Positions 1 to 7,015 are shown, numbered from the stretch's first letter. The stretch is 14,827 nt of DNA from UBA940 sp031548515 (GCA_031548515.1 JAVBRB010000046.1:1-14827); one strand, 5' to 3'. Translations and numbers: made by a program. Notes: generated from the letters alone by a model not told the origin.

Positions 1-207
1 GATGCGCTGCTCGGCGTTGTCGCGGATCGAACAGGTGTTTATCAGGATGACGTCGGCCTCGCCCACCTCAGGCGTATTCACGAAACCGTCGCCCTGCATG
101 ATCGAGAGCACGGTTTCGCTGTCAACCACGTTCATCTGGCAACCGTAGGTCTCTATATATAGCTTGCGTCCCGCGCCTGTCGCCGGGCGGATATTTTTGA
201 AATCCAT
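1..207 (-). CDS. miaB: MiaB tRNA methylthiotransferase, N-terminal fragment (runs off left edge)
   Basis: This is the first 69 codons of a radical-SAM tRNA methylthiotransferase; the rest lies outside the window. MiaB adds a 2-methylthio group to isopentenyl-adenosine 37 of tRNAs reading UNN codons, in the cytoplasm. The visible part is the start of the UPF0004/MTTase domain. It has the family signature YIETYGCQMN (residues 17-26) and VILINTCSIRDNAEQR (53-68), so two of the three cysteines that bind the auxiliary 4Fe-4S cluster are present (C23, C59). The CSIRDNAEQR form favours MiaB over RimO or MtaB. The ATG at 205-207 is preceded at good distance by a Bacteroidetes-type promoter (227-258) and has no Shine-Dalgarno, as is usual here. 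The upstream gene yitT runs the same way, but a hairpin repeat and the promoter separate them, so miaB is probably transcribed on its own. Confidence 0.93.
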   Translation of the reverse strand, partial: MDFKNIRPATGAGRKLYIETYGCQMNVVDSETVLSIMQGDGFVNTPEVGEADVILINTCSIRDNAEQRI

Positions 208-226
208 TCAAATTGTTATTGAATTG

Positions 227-258
227 CAAATGTACATAAAAAAGAAAAGTTGCACAAA
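227..258 (-). promoter_or_regulatory. Bacteroidetes-type promoter for miaB
   Basis: On the minus strand a -33 TTTG (255-258) is followed after 20 bp by TACATTTG (227-234), a full match to the TAnnTTTG -7 box. Transcription should start near 220, about 15 nt before the miaB ATG. The -33 element lies within the terminal stem of repeat copy 1, so the repeat contributes to the promoter. Motif match only. Confidence 0.6.
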
Positions 259-366
259 AAGATCAAATTTAAGGCGGACAAGATGCGAGGAGCGGAGTGT
301 ACTGATTGTACATGAGCATCCGAGCAACGAAGTCCAACGCAGAAGTTGACTTTTTGTGCAACTTTT
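245..366. repeat. Fold-back intergenic repeat, copy 1 (behind yitT)
   Basis: A 122-bp element that folds back on itself over its whole length. The outer arms 245-261 and 350-366 are a perfect 17-bp inverted repeat. Further in, TCAA pairs with TTGA, GC (274-275) with GC (339-340) and GGAC (276-279) with GTCC (332-335). Next come TGC/GCA, then GGA/TCC and GC/GC, and the apex TGTAC/GTACA (298-302, 308-312) around the loop TGATT. A second copy at 1466-1586 keeps the same plan with different stem bases. On the minus strand the outer stem is followed by a T-rich run (TTTTCTTTTTT), so it could also terminate the yitT transcript. The element sits 1 nt past the yitT stop codon. I do not recognise a named family. 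Confidence 0.8.
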
Positions 367-1338
367 TCAAATATGCTTCATTTCTGAGAAAGGCCTGAAG
401 CCCTCTCCGAGCGTCTCGTTAGCATCGACGACCACCACGAACATCGTGTGGTCTATCTCCTTGAGGCGTTTTTTGACAGGGACTATCTCGCGGCGGCTGA
501 CCACCAAAAATATCATGTTCCTGTCGTTCCCGGTGTATAGCCCGGTGCTTTTTATGACGGTCCCGCTACGGTCGAGGTCCTTGAGGATAAACTCGCGTAT
601 CTCGTCCTGCTTCTCGCTGATTATGAACAGTATCTTGTCGTAGTTGCGCCCCTCTACCACGAGGTCTATCACCTGCGTGGCAATGTATATCGTCAGTAGC
701 GAATACAGCGGCAAAGTCGGGCTTTCGCCATAGATGCCCACCAGGACTACGATGCTGCTCAGCACGACGAAGGCATCGGCGAGAAGGATTCCGTTCGAGA
801 ACTTCATGCCGGCATATTTCTGCAGCAGCATCGCTATGATGTCGGTTCCGCCGGTAGTGGCCTGCGCCCGCACTACCATACCCACGCCTCCGCCGATGAG
901 TATCCCGCCGAAGATAGTGGCAAGTATCAGGTCATCACCGAGATTCAGGCGCCCCCACAGCAGGGTTTCGGCGGTCTGTACGGCCGCATCGGGATATACC
1001 GCATAAGGCAGCACGAGCATCAGCAGCGGCGTAATCAGCGACGCGAAGACCGTTTTAACGCCGAAGACAGGCCCGAAACAGGCGAATCCGGCCAACAGCA
1101 GGGGAATATCCATCATATAACCGAACCACCCCTGCGGTATTGCAGGGAATATCTCATGCAGTATAGTGCTGAATCCCCAGATGCCGCCCGGAGTGATCTT
1201 GTAGGGATACATGAACAGGATGAATCCGAGCGACATGACGGTACAGCCGATGAGAATAGTCAGCCATGAAGACCACCATTTCCAAGACTTCATATCGTCT
1301 TTAACGTTAAGATACAGCTGTTTGGGATTCATCACCAT
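367..1338 (-). CDS. YitT family (DUF161/DUF2179) membrane protein
   Basis: An integral inner-membrane protein of the YitT family, about 323 residues from the chosen start; the transported substrate, if any, is unknown for the family. About six hydrophobic segments are visible, beginning with the stretch after the SWKWWSSW motif near residue 20, and including a glycine-rich one (IFGGILIGGGVGMVV). The family hallmark ATTGGTDIIAMLLQKY follows. The last ~85 residues are a soluble DUF2179 domain (KILFIISEKQDEIREFIL ... SRREIVPVKKRLKEID) that probably faces the cytoplasm. The frame stays open to 1452, but a promoter (1374-1404) and a terminator (1413-1446) lie in that extension and its sequence is not family-like, so ATG 1338 (or 1332, two codons later) is preferred. 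The gene is flanked on both sides by copies of the fold-back repeat and appears monocistronic. Confidence 0.85.
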   Translation of the reverse strand: MVMNPKQLYLNVKDDMKSWKWWSSWLTILIGCTVMSLGFILFMYPYKITPGGIWGFSTILHEIFPAIPQGWFGYMMDIPLLLAGFACFGPVFGVKTVFASLITPLLMLVLPYAVYPDAAVQTAETLLWGRLNLGDDLILATIFGGILIGGGVGMVVRAQATTGGTDIIAMLLQKYAGMKFSNGILLADAFVVLSSIVVLVGIYGESPTLPLYSLLTIYIATQVIDLVVEGRNYDKILFIISEKQDEIREFILKDLDRSGTVIKSTGLYTGNDRNMIFLVVSRREIVPVKKRLKEIDHTMFVVVVDANETLGEGFRPFSEMKHI

Positions 1339-1373
1339 AGTATGACCGGAGTTTATTGTTGTGAAAATATTGA

Positions 1374-1404
1374 CAAATTTACGACTATTTGTTAAATGCG
1401 CAAA
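1374..1404 (-). promoter_or_regulatory. Bacteroidetes-type promoter for yitT
   Basis: Minus-strand TTTG (1401-1404) lies 19 bp upstream of TAAATTTG (1374-1381), both exact matches to the Bacteroidetes primary sigma consensus. The predicted start near 1367 leaves a leader of about 30 nt to ATG 1338. This fixes the yitT start well inside the longest open frame. Confidence 0.65.
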
Positions 1405-1412
1405 TTGTGCGC

Positions 1413-1446
1413 CAAAAAGAAAAGGACGATTTTTGCGATCGTCCTT
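1413..1446 (-). terminator. Intrinsic terminator, slyD transcript
   Basis: In minus-strand RNA, AAGGACGAT (1438-1446) pairs perfectly with ATCGTCCTT (1422-1430) around a 7-nt loop, and the stem is followed by TTCTTTTT. It lies about 140 nt past the slyD stop and just before the yitT promoter, so the slyD mRNA should include repeat copy 2 in its 3' UTR. Confidence 0.75.
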
Positions 1447-1465
1447 ATTCATATATTGGTTCGGA

Positions 1466-1586
1466 AAGATTTCGCCAAAAAGATCAAATCTCAGGCGGCC
1501 AAAAAACGAAAACCGCAGTGTACTGAACGTACATGAGGATTTGAGTTTTGCAGGCCAACGCAGAAGTTGACTTTTTGGGAAATCTT
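1466..1586. repeat. Fold-back intergenic repeat, copy 2 (behind slyD)
   Basis: Second copy of the element at 245-366, in the same orientation. The shared outer core is CAAAAAGATCAAAT on the left and AACGCAGAAGTTGACTTTTTG-type sequence on the right. Inner stems are GGCC/GGCC (1497-1500, 1553-1556), AAAAC/GTTTT (1503-1507, 1545-1549), AAA/TTT (1510-1512, 1540-1542), CC/GG (1513-1514, 1537-1538) and TGTAC/GTACA (1519-1523, 1529-1533). The stem extends outside the shared core into site-specific bases: 1466-1482 pairs with 1571-1586 except for one bulged G. The right end overlaps the TAA stop codon of slyD by two bases. Confidence 0.8.
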
Positions 1587-2118
1587 AGCAGCCGCAAGAA
1601 CAACCGCCCTCGTTATGCCCGTCGCCACAATCTTCACAGTTGCATCCGCCGCCGGCAAAACCCTGGAGGTCTTCCGGAGTGAGTTCGCGAACATCGACGA
1701 TTTTACCGCTGAAATTAAGCGTGGCGCCGGCCATAGGATGGTTGAAGTCCATGGTTATAACATCGCCCACGGCCACGACCCGCCCCATAAGGCGATTACC
1801 CTGGTTGTCAGACATGGGTATCATATTACCGATTTCGAGAAGGCCGTCTTCGACCTCGCCATTTATCATAAATACGTCTTTCGGAAGTTCTACGACGGCT
1901 TCCTTGATGACTTCGCCGTAGCCTTCTTCGGGTTTTAGCGTGAATTTGAATTCGTCGCCCGGCTCCAGTCCGGCAACCGCCTCTTCGAATTTCGGCAGCA
2001 GCATACCCATGCCGTAAGCGAACTTGAGCGGCTGTCCGGGCTGCGACTGGTCTGCGATCTTGCCGTCTACTTCGAGCTTGTAGTCGAGCGATACAAAAGT
2101 GTTTTCTCCAATTTTCAT
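1585..2118 (-). CDS. slyD: FKBP-type peptidyl-prolyl cis-trans isomerase, SlyD-like
   Basis: A 177-residue cytoplasmic prolyl isomerase and chaperone of the SlyD branch. The FKBP fold is split: strands in residues 1-67 (with FAYGMGMLLPKFEEAV at 33-48) and 127-152. The chaperone insert-in-flap domain fills roughly 68-126. The NHPMAG motif (126-131) followed by LNF is typical of SlyD. The C-terminus is a short metal-binding tail rich in Cys and His (C159, C161, C164, H168, C173, C175, C177), as in SlyD proteins that bind Ni or Zn. Length is normal. The ATG at 2116-2118 directly follows a 22-bp leader stem (see 2119-2201). Downstream come repeat copy 2 and an intrinsic terminator. I found no convincing promoter of its own, so readthrough from gcvP is possible. 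Confidence 0.88.
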   Translation of the reverse strand: MKIGENTFVSLDYKLEVDGKIADQSQPGQPLKFAYGMGMLLPKFEEAVAGLEPGDEFKFTLKPEEGYGEVIKEAVVELPKDVFMINGEVEDGLLEIGNMIPMSDNQGNRLMGRVVAVGDVITMDFNHPMAGATLNFSGKIVDVRELTPEDLQGFAGGGCNCEDCGDGHNEGGCSCGC

Positions 2119-2201
2119 AACGTGAATTTAGAATAATGATTTATATATGTTATTGCATTTTATCTCTCTTAACGCGAGCATCATTACCCTAAACTCACGT
2201 T
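2119..2201 (-). promoter_or_regulatory. Structured slyD leader: 22-bp stem abutting the start codon, with an alternative hairpin
   Basis: In slyD-sense RNA, bases 2201 to 2180 pair with 2140 to 2119 at all 22 positions: 19 Watson-Crick and 3 G-U pairs (2194/2126, 2188/2132, 2187/2133). The loop is 39 nt and the 3' arm ends at the base before AUG. In the opposite strand the same three positions would be A-C mismatches. Bases 2194-2201 (AACGUGAG) can instead pair with 2171-2178 (CUCGCGUU), eight pairs with one G-U, which would open the long stem. This is the layout of a translational switch or RNA thermometer. It could also be the inverted ends of a small mobile-element remnant. Confidence 0.5.
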
Positions 2202-2202
2202 A

Positions 2203-2330
2203 GCGGCTTTGAAAAAGCCGCCTTTCATTACGACTACCCTCCCAACTGAGGTCGCTGCATCGCAGCGGGCGAACTCAGCGGAGCTAAACCATCCCCTCGA
2301 GGGGCGGGCTTTGTCGCAACCAAAGGTTGC
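2203..2330. repeat. Cluster of palindromes in the gcvP-slyD spacer
   Basis: Four hairpin units follow one another in 128 bp. They are GCGGCTTT/AAAGCCGC (2203-2210, 2214-2221); CTGAG/CTCAG (2246-2250, 2274-2278) enclosing CGCTGC/GCAGCG (2253-2258, 2262-2267); the palindrome CCCCTCGAGGGG (2293-2304); and GCAACC/GGTTGC (2316-2321, 2325-2330). None has a clear U-tract, so a simple terminator role is not evident. The density of palindromes suggests intergenic repeat units, but no second copy occurs in this window. No gene is visible between 2119 and 2355. Confidence 0.6.
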
Positions 2331-2355
2331 TCCGGCAACTTAATTAAGTATTATA

Positions 2356-5208
2356 TTATTCATTATCAAGGCAACCACAGGTGCAGACGACATTACGGTC
2401 GCCGTACCCTCCGTCGATCTTCGAAACGTAGGGGAAGAACTTCGACGCCCTCACCCACCCTATGGGAAACACCGCCTGCCCGCGGCTGTAGAGGTGCGTC
2501 CATTCTCCGGCGATCTCGGCCGCGGTATGTGGAGCGTTCACGACGGGATTGTCCGTCTGCCCCTCTTTCGCGGCCTTTTCGCACTCGCGTTTTATTTCGA
2601 CCAGCGCCTCGATGAAGCGGTCCATCTCGGCCTTCGACTCGCTCTCGGTAGGTTCGACCATGAAAGTGTCGTGGACCGGGAACGAAAGCGTCGGGGCGTG
2701 GAAACCGTAATCCATCAGGCGGCGCGCCACGTCGGCGACCTCCACGTTGTAGTCGCGCTTGAAATTCTGCAGGTCGAGGATCATCTCGTGGCCCACGCGG
2801 CCGTTCTCGCCGCTATAGAACGTGCGGAACTCGCCCTCTATTGCCCGCGCCATGTAATTGGCGTTCACGATTGCCATTTCGGTCGCAAGGCGCAGCCCTT
2901 TCCCGCCAAGCATTTTGATGTATCCGTAAGTTATGGGCAGCAGAAGCGCGCTTCCGTAAGGCGCAGAAGAAACCGCCGTGATACCGTCCGCACCGCCCGT
3001 CGGCACCACCGGGTGCGAAGGCATGAACGGTTTGAGGTGTTCCGCAACACATACCGGACCTACACCCGGGCCGCCGCCGCCATGGGGCATGCCGAAAGTC
3101 TTGTGCAGGTTCAAGTGGCAGACGTCCGCTCCGATGTATCCGGGATTGGTGAGGCCTACCTGGGCGTTCATGTTGGCGCCATCCATATAGACCTGTCCGC
3201 CGGCATCATGCACCGCGTCGACAATTTCGCGGATGCGGCTCTCGAAAACGCCGTGGGTAGAGGGATAGGTTATCATCACCCCGCAAAGCTCGGCGGAATG
3301 CTCTTCAGCTTTAGCTTTAAGATCAATTACATCTATGTTGCCCTTGTCATCGCACGCCACGACGACTATTCTCATCCCGGCCATCGCCGCCGAAGCGGGA
3401 TTGGTCCCGTGGGCCGACGAGGGGATGAGTATTATGTTCCTGTATCCCTGTCCGCGGCTCTGGTGCCAGGCACGGATCACCATAAGACCCGCATACTCGC
3501 CAGCCGCACCCGAATTAGGCTGAAGCGAACAGGCCGCCAAGCCGGTTATGGTTGCGAGATCCTTTTCGAGTTCTTCGATCATTTCCAGATAGCCCCCGAC
3601 CTGGTCCGCCGGAGCGAACGGGTGCATATTACCGAAGCCGGAGAGGCTCAGCGGCATCATCGAAGCGGCCGAATTGAGCTTCATAGTGCAGGAACCCAAG
3701 GAAATCATCGAGTCGGCGAGCGACAAGTCGCGAAGTTCCAGCCGCTTGATGTAGCGCATGAGTTCCGACTCGCTGCGGTATTTTTTGAAAACTTCCTCTG
3801 TCAGAATGCTGCTCGTGCGGCTCAACTCCTTCAAGGAAAATTCCCTGTTTTCCTCCACCTTAACGCTTTTGGGAGCCTTAACGCCCATTGCTGCTGCAAA
3901 TATCGCGACTACAGCCGTAACCTCTTCCGCCGTGGTGAGTTCGTCGAAACTCATGCGGACGCGGTTTCCCGGAGCGTAGAAGAAGTTTATGCCGTTTTCC
4001 AGCGATTCCTGTTGGATGACGGAGATTTCGGCTTCGACCTCAAGCGTGTCGAAAAAGTTCTCCGACGCCAACTCATAGCCCATAGATTTCAGGGCATCGG
4101 CAACGGCGGAGGTGTGGTCGTAGATATGGCGTGCGACACGTTTCAGCCCCTCCGCACCCTGATAGACCGTGTAAAATCCGGCCATCGAAGCCATCAGCGC
4201 CGAGGCCGTGCAGATGTTCGAAGTCGCGCGTTCGCGCTTGATATGCTGTTCGCGGGTCTGGAGAGCCATGCGCAGGGCCTTGTTGCCCAGCCGGTCGACC
4301 GAAACACCGATTATGCGGCCGGGAAGATTGCGTTTGAAGGCGTCGCGCGTGGCAAAATAACCCGCACTCGGGCCTCCGAATCCCATCGGGATACCCCATC
4401 TCTGCGTCGAGCCTACAGCTATGTCCGCACCCCATTCCCCAGGGGCTTTCAGCATAGCAAGTGCAACCACATCAGCCGCTACAGTTACCAACGCCCCTTT
4501 TTCGTGGGCCGCCGCGGTGAAAGCCCCGTAATCTCTTACGTCGCCGTTGGCGGCGGGATACTGCACCAGCGCGCCGAACTCGCGGCCGCTGAACTCGTAT
4601 CCGGCGAAATCGTCGGCGACTATCTCTATCCCATAGGGTTCGCTGCGGGTCAGCAGCACGTCGAGCGTCTGCGGAAATATATTTTCGTCCACAAAAAGCA
4701 CGTTGCGCCCATCTTTCACGGCGTCGCGCGAACGGAGGGCATACATCATAAGCATCGCTTCGGCCGCTGCGGTACCCTCGTCCAGAAGCGAACAGTTGGC
4801 GATCTCCATACCCGTAAGCGAAACCACCGCCGTCTGGAAATTGAGCAAAGCCTCCAACCGGCCCTGTGAAACCTCTGCCTGATATGGCGTATAGGATGTA
4901 TACCACGCGGGATTTTCGAAAACATTGCGCATGATCGCAGCGGGCGTAGACGTGGGATAATACCCCATTCCGATGAACGAACGGAACTGGCGGTTGCGTC
5001 CGGCAAGTTCCTGAATATGATCTGCGAATTCGTTCTCGGTCATCCCGTCTTCGGGCAACGCGAGGCGTTTTTTAAGCCTGATGTTCGAAGGAATTACCTG
5101 TGAAATAAGCTCTTCAACGCTTTTCACGCCTATAGTCGAAAGCATCCCGCACAATTCCTTTTCCGAGGAGACCCCGATGTGGCGGCTGTAGAATTTGTCA
5201 GTTGACAT
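2356..5208 (-). CDS. gcvP: Glycine dehydrogenase (decarboxylating), P-protein, full-length
   Basis: The 950-residue single-chain P-protein of the glycine cleavage system. It decarboxylates glycine with pyridoxal phosphate and passes the aminomethyl group to lipoyl GcvH in the cytoplasm. The N-terminus has the family start FYSRHIG (6-12) and SFIGMGYYPTSTP. The C-terminal half has the cofactor-site motif HLNLHKTFGMPHGGGGPG, with the Schiff-base lysine at K703. The length equals that of fused bacterial P-proteins, with both halves intact, unlike the two-subunit gcvPA/gcvPB form. The C-terminus ends in a cysteine-containing CTCGCLDNE. The other cycle genes (gcvT, gcvH, lpd) are not in the window. 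A TAnnTTTG promoter lies 44-75 nt upstream, and the 3' spacer is full of palindromes. A long open frame on the opposite strand (2494-4869) is a codon-bias shadow. Confidence 0.96.
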   Translation of the reverse strand: MSTDKFYSRHIGVSSEKELCGMLSTIGVKSVEELISQVIPSNIRLKKRLALPEDGMTENEFADHIQELAGRNRQFRSFIGMGYYPTSTPAAIMRNVFENPAWYTSYTPYQAEVSQGRLEALLNFQTAVVSLTGMEIANCSLLDEGTAAAEAMLMMYALRSRDAVKDGRNVLFVDENIFPQTLDVLLTRSEPYGIEIVADDFAGYEFSGREFGALVQYPAANGDVRDYGAFTAAAHEKGALVTVAADVVALAMLKAPGEWGADIAVGSTQRWGIPMGFGGPSAGYFATRDAFKRNLPGRIIGVSVDRLGNKALRMALQTREQHIKRERATSNICTASALMASMAGFYTVYQGAEGLKRVARHIYDHTSAVADALKSMGYELASENFFDTLEVEAEISVIQQESLENGINFFYAPGNRVRMSFDELTTAEEVTAVVAIFAAAMGVKAPKSVKVEENREFSLKELSRTSSILTEEVFKKYRSESELMRYIKRLELRDLSLADSMISLGSCTMKLNSAASMMPLSLSGFGNMHPFAPADQVGGYLEMIEELEKDLATITGLAACSLQPNSGAAGEYAGLMVIRAWHQSRGQGYRNIILIPSSAHGTNPASAAMAGMRIVVVACDDKGNIDVIDLKAKAEEHSAELCGVMITYPSTHGVFESRIREIVDAVHDAGGQVYMDGANMNAQVGLTNPGYIGADVCHLNLHKTFGMPHGGGGPGVGPVCVAEHLKPFMPSHPVVPTGGADGITAVSSAPYGSALLLPITYGYIKMLGGKGLRLATEMAIVNANYMARAIEGEFRTFYSGENGRVGHEMILDLQNFKRDYNVEVADVARRLMDYGFHAPTLSFPVHDTFMVEPTESESKAEMDRFIEALVEIKRECEKAAKEGQTDNPVVNAPHTAAEIAGEWTHLYSRGQAVFPIGWVRASKFFPYVSKIDGGYGDRNVVCTCGCLDNE

Positions 5209-5251
5209 ATATGATTTTGCAGGTCTTAAATGTTAAAATTTTTTAGTCCCG

Positions 5252-5283
5252 CAAAGCTACGTTTTTTTGACCGCACCGCCAAG
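5252..5283 (-). promoter_or_regulatory. Bacteroidetes-type promoter for gcvP
   Basis: TAGCTTTG (5252-5259) matches the TAnnTTTG -7 box exactly; 20 bp upstream is CTTG (5280-5283), one base off the TTTG -33 element. The predicted start near 5245 gives a leader of roughly 37 nt. gcvP therefore need not depend on the kinase transcript upstream. Confidence 0.5.
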
Positions 5284-5287
5284 TATT

Positions 5288-5320
5288 CTGATTCCTAATT
5301 CGTAATTAGAAATTCGTAAT
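5288..5320. repeat. Short AT-rich repeated word in kinase-gcvP spacer
   Basis: The word AATTCGTAAT occurs twice (5298-5307 and 5311-5320), and CTAATT/AATTAG forms a small hairpin around CGT. The second copy touches the kinase stop codon. Such low-complexity spacers are common in Bacteroidales; no function is apparent. Confidence 0.45.
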
Positions 5321-6993
5321 CAATATTTGAAACTGCTGCCGCCGATGAACTCGCGCAGGATCGATGTGGGAGGAACCTCGTCGGAAGGAATGGTCACGAA
5401 ATAATCGAGCAATTTCAGCAACCGCCTCGCCTCTCCGTATTCGGGAATCGTGTTGGGAACGCTCCTGAGCAGCGGCACCACGTGATTTTTCAGCACCGGC
5501 ATCTCATAGAACAAAGCCGTATTGAACATCACGTCGGAATTTTCCTGATACGGGAAAATATATTTCTCCTCGCCCTTGCGCACGCTCTGCCACCGTTTCA
5601 GCGTAGCCGAAGCATCTGCCCCGCGTGTGACGCTGTCGCGTACCATACGCCTTATCAGGCGGTTGTCGGTGGTGGGTATGCGCGAAATATTATCCATCGA
5701 AATAGTAGTCAGCGCAGACAGGTATATGCGGAACCTGAGGTCCGGGTCCAGGTCCTCGATAAGACGCGGATTTAGCGCATGGATACCCTCCACCAATAAA
5801 ATCGACTTTTCTTCAAGTTTCAGGGGAGAGTCGTGCCACAGCCGTTTTCCCGTGATGAAGTCATAACGCGGAATGTCGCAGCTCTCGCCGGCGATAAGAC
5901 GCTTGAGGTGTTCGTTGAAAACGGCGTGGTCGATCGCATCGAAAGCCTCGTAATCGTACTCGCCGTGCTCGTCGCGCGGGGTTTTGTCGCGCTCCACGAA
6001 ATAGTCGTCGAGCGAAATCAACACAGGCGTCAGCCCAAGTATGCGCAGTTGTATGCCGAGGCGTTTGGCCGTCGTGGTCTTGCCGCTCGACGAAGGGCCG
6101 GACATCAACACCACTTTGGTGTTTTTCAACATGTTCGCCTCGTAAATGGAATCGGCTATGCTGGCCAGTTTCTTTTCGTGGAAACCCTCTGCGATCTTTA
6201 TCAGGTCGCTCGCCTCTCCACTGAGGATGCGGGTATTCAGCGAGCCAATATTGGAGACCCCCATGATGGCGACCCATGCCTTGTATTCCTGAAAAATGTC
6301 GAACATTTTCTGTTGGGGAACCATCTTGTTGAGCGTCGTCGGGGCGGTGCGTTTAGGAATGGAGATATACATACCGTGATAGTAGGGACGCAGGTCGTAC
6401 AGCCCCAGATAGTCGGTAGACGGGGCGAGCGCGCCGTAGAAATACCCGACGATATCGTCCAGCGTGTACATCGAGACATAGAGTCTCGGCCGGGTTTTCA
6501 GCAGGGATATCTTGTCGTCATAGCCCAACCTGGCATAACTCTCCTCGGCCTCATGGTAGAGCACTTTGTCGTGCTCGATCGGAATGCCGTCCTCGACGAG
6601 TTCCGATACACGTACCTTGATCCGGTCGATGGTTTCCTGCGTTATCTGGTCCATGCCCTCTATCTCGGAATAAAAACCCCTCGACACGGAATGCTTCACA
6701 TAGAACTTGCGGCCGGGCCACAGATCGTGGATAGCCTTGTTGAGTATAAAGAACAGGGTGCGTTCGTAGACGCGGTGCCCCTCGAAATGGGTGATATCGA
6801 TGAACCGCACTGAAACCGGTTCGTAAACCACATACGAAAGCTCTTTTATCTTGTTGTTTACGTATGCGGCCAGATACGGATTAGGGTTCCCGGGCTTCAG
6901 CCGCTCCACGATCTCGAGCAGCGAAGTGCCCATCTCTACATATATCGCACGGCTCTCGTTTTCACAAATTATCCTGATCTTTTTCCCTTTCAT
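5320..6993 (-). CDS. Nucleoside (uridine-type) kinase with N-terminal TGS/ThrRS-like region
   Basis: A soluble protein of 557 residues from ATG 6993; an in-frame GTG one codon earlier is also possible. Residues ~1-65 resemble a TGS domain (KIRIICENESRAIYVEMGTS...), followed by a region like the accessory domain of threonyl-tRNA synthetase (to ~230). The C-terminal half is a phosphoribulokinase/uridine-kinase P-loop domain. It shows Walker A GPSSSGKT (299-306 from this start), SLDDYFVERDKTP, and LLVEGIHALNP, the pattern of nucleoside kinases that transfer phosphate from ATP to a ribonucleoside. Homologues in Bacteroidales are usually annotated simply as nucleoside kinase; the real substrate is not shown by sequence. 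The gene is divergent from a 5'-nucleotidase, the opposing activity, across a 79-bp control region. Confidence 0.88.
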   Translation of the reverse strand: MKGKKIRIICENESRAIYVEMGTSLLEIVERLKPGNPNPYLAAYVNNKIKELSYVVYEPVSVRFIDITHFEGHRVYERTLFFILNKAIHDLWPGRKFYVKHSVSRGFYSEIEGMDQITQETIDRIKVRVSELVEDGIPIEHDKVLYHEAEESYARLGYDDKISLLKTRPRLYVSMYTLDDIVGYFYGALAPSTDYLGLYDLRPYYHGMYISIPKRTAPTTLNKMVPQQKMFDIFQEYKAWVAIMGVSNIGSLNTRILSGEASDLIKIAEGFHEKKLASIADSIYEANMLKNTKVVLMSGPSSSGKTTTAKRLGIQLRILGLTPVLISLDDYFVERDKTPRDEHGEYDYEAFDAIDHAVFNEHLKRLIAGESCDIPRYDFITGKRLWHDSPLKLEEKSILLVEGIHALNPRLIEDLDPDLRFRIYLSALTTISMDNISRIPTTDNRLIRRMVRDSVTRGADASATLKRWQSVRKGEEKYIFPYQENSDVMFNTALFYEMPVLKNHVVPLLRSVPNTIPEYGEARRLLKLLDYFVTIPSDEVPPTSILREFIGGSSFKY

Positions 6994-7015
6994 CACCGGT
7001 CGTCTTATTTTTCAT

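Noticed and set aside
1339..1452. N-terminal extension of yitT to 1452
   Set aside because: It would include an intrinsic terminator and the gene's own promoter, and its residues lack family features.
164..1570. Two short plus-strand frames (164-349, 1361-1570) with similar endings (RSVL.VHE...QRRS)
   Set aside because: The similarity is that of the two fold-back repeats themselves. Differences are non-synonymous but keep stem pairing, so these are spurious peptides of a structured repeat, not a protein family.
245..1586. Integron cassette array (gene plus attC)
   Set aside because: The repeats follow stop codons as attC sites do, but no integrase is present, the core-site consensus is absent, and the genes are core genes with their own promoters.
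2494..4869. 791-codon open frame on the plus strand opposite gcvP
   Set aside because: It is antisense to a well-conserved full-length P-protein, arises from GC-rich codon bias, and its translation is rich in Arg/His without any domain.
5833..6813. 326-codon open frame opposite the nucleoside kinase
   Set aside because: Antisense to recognised kinase motifs, with no start context or family features.
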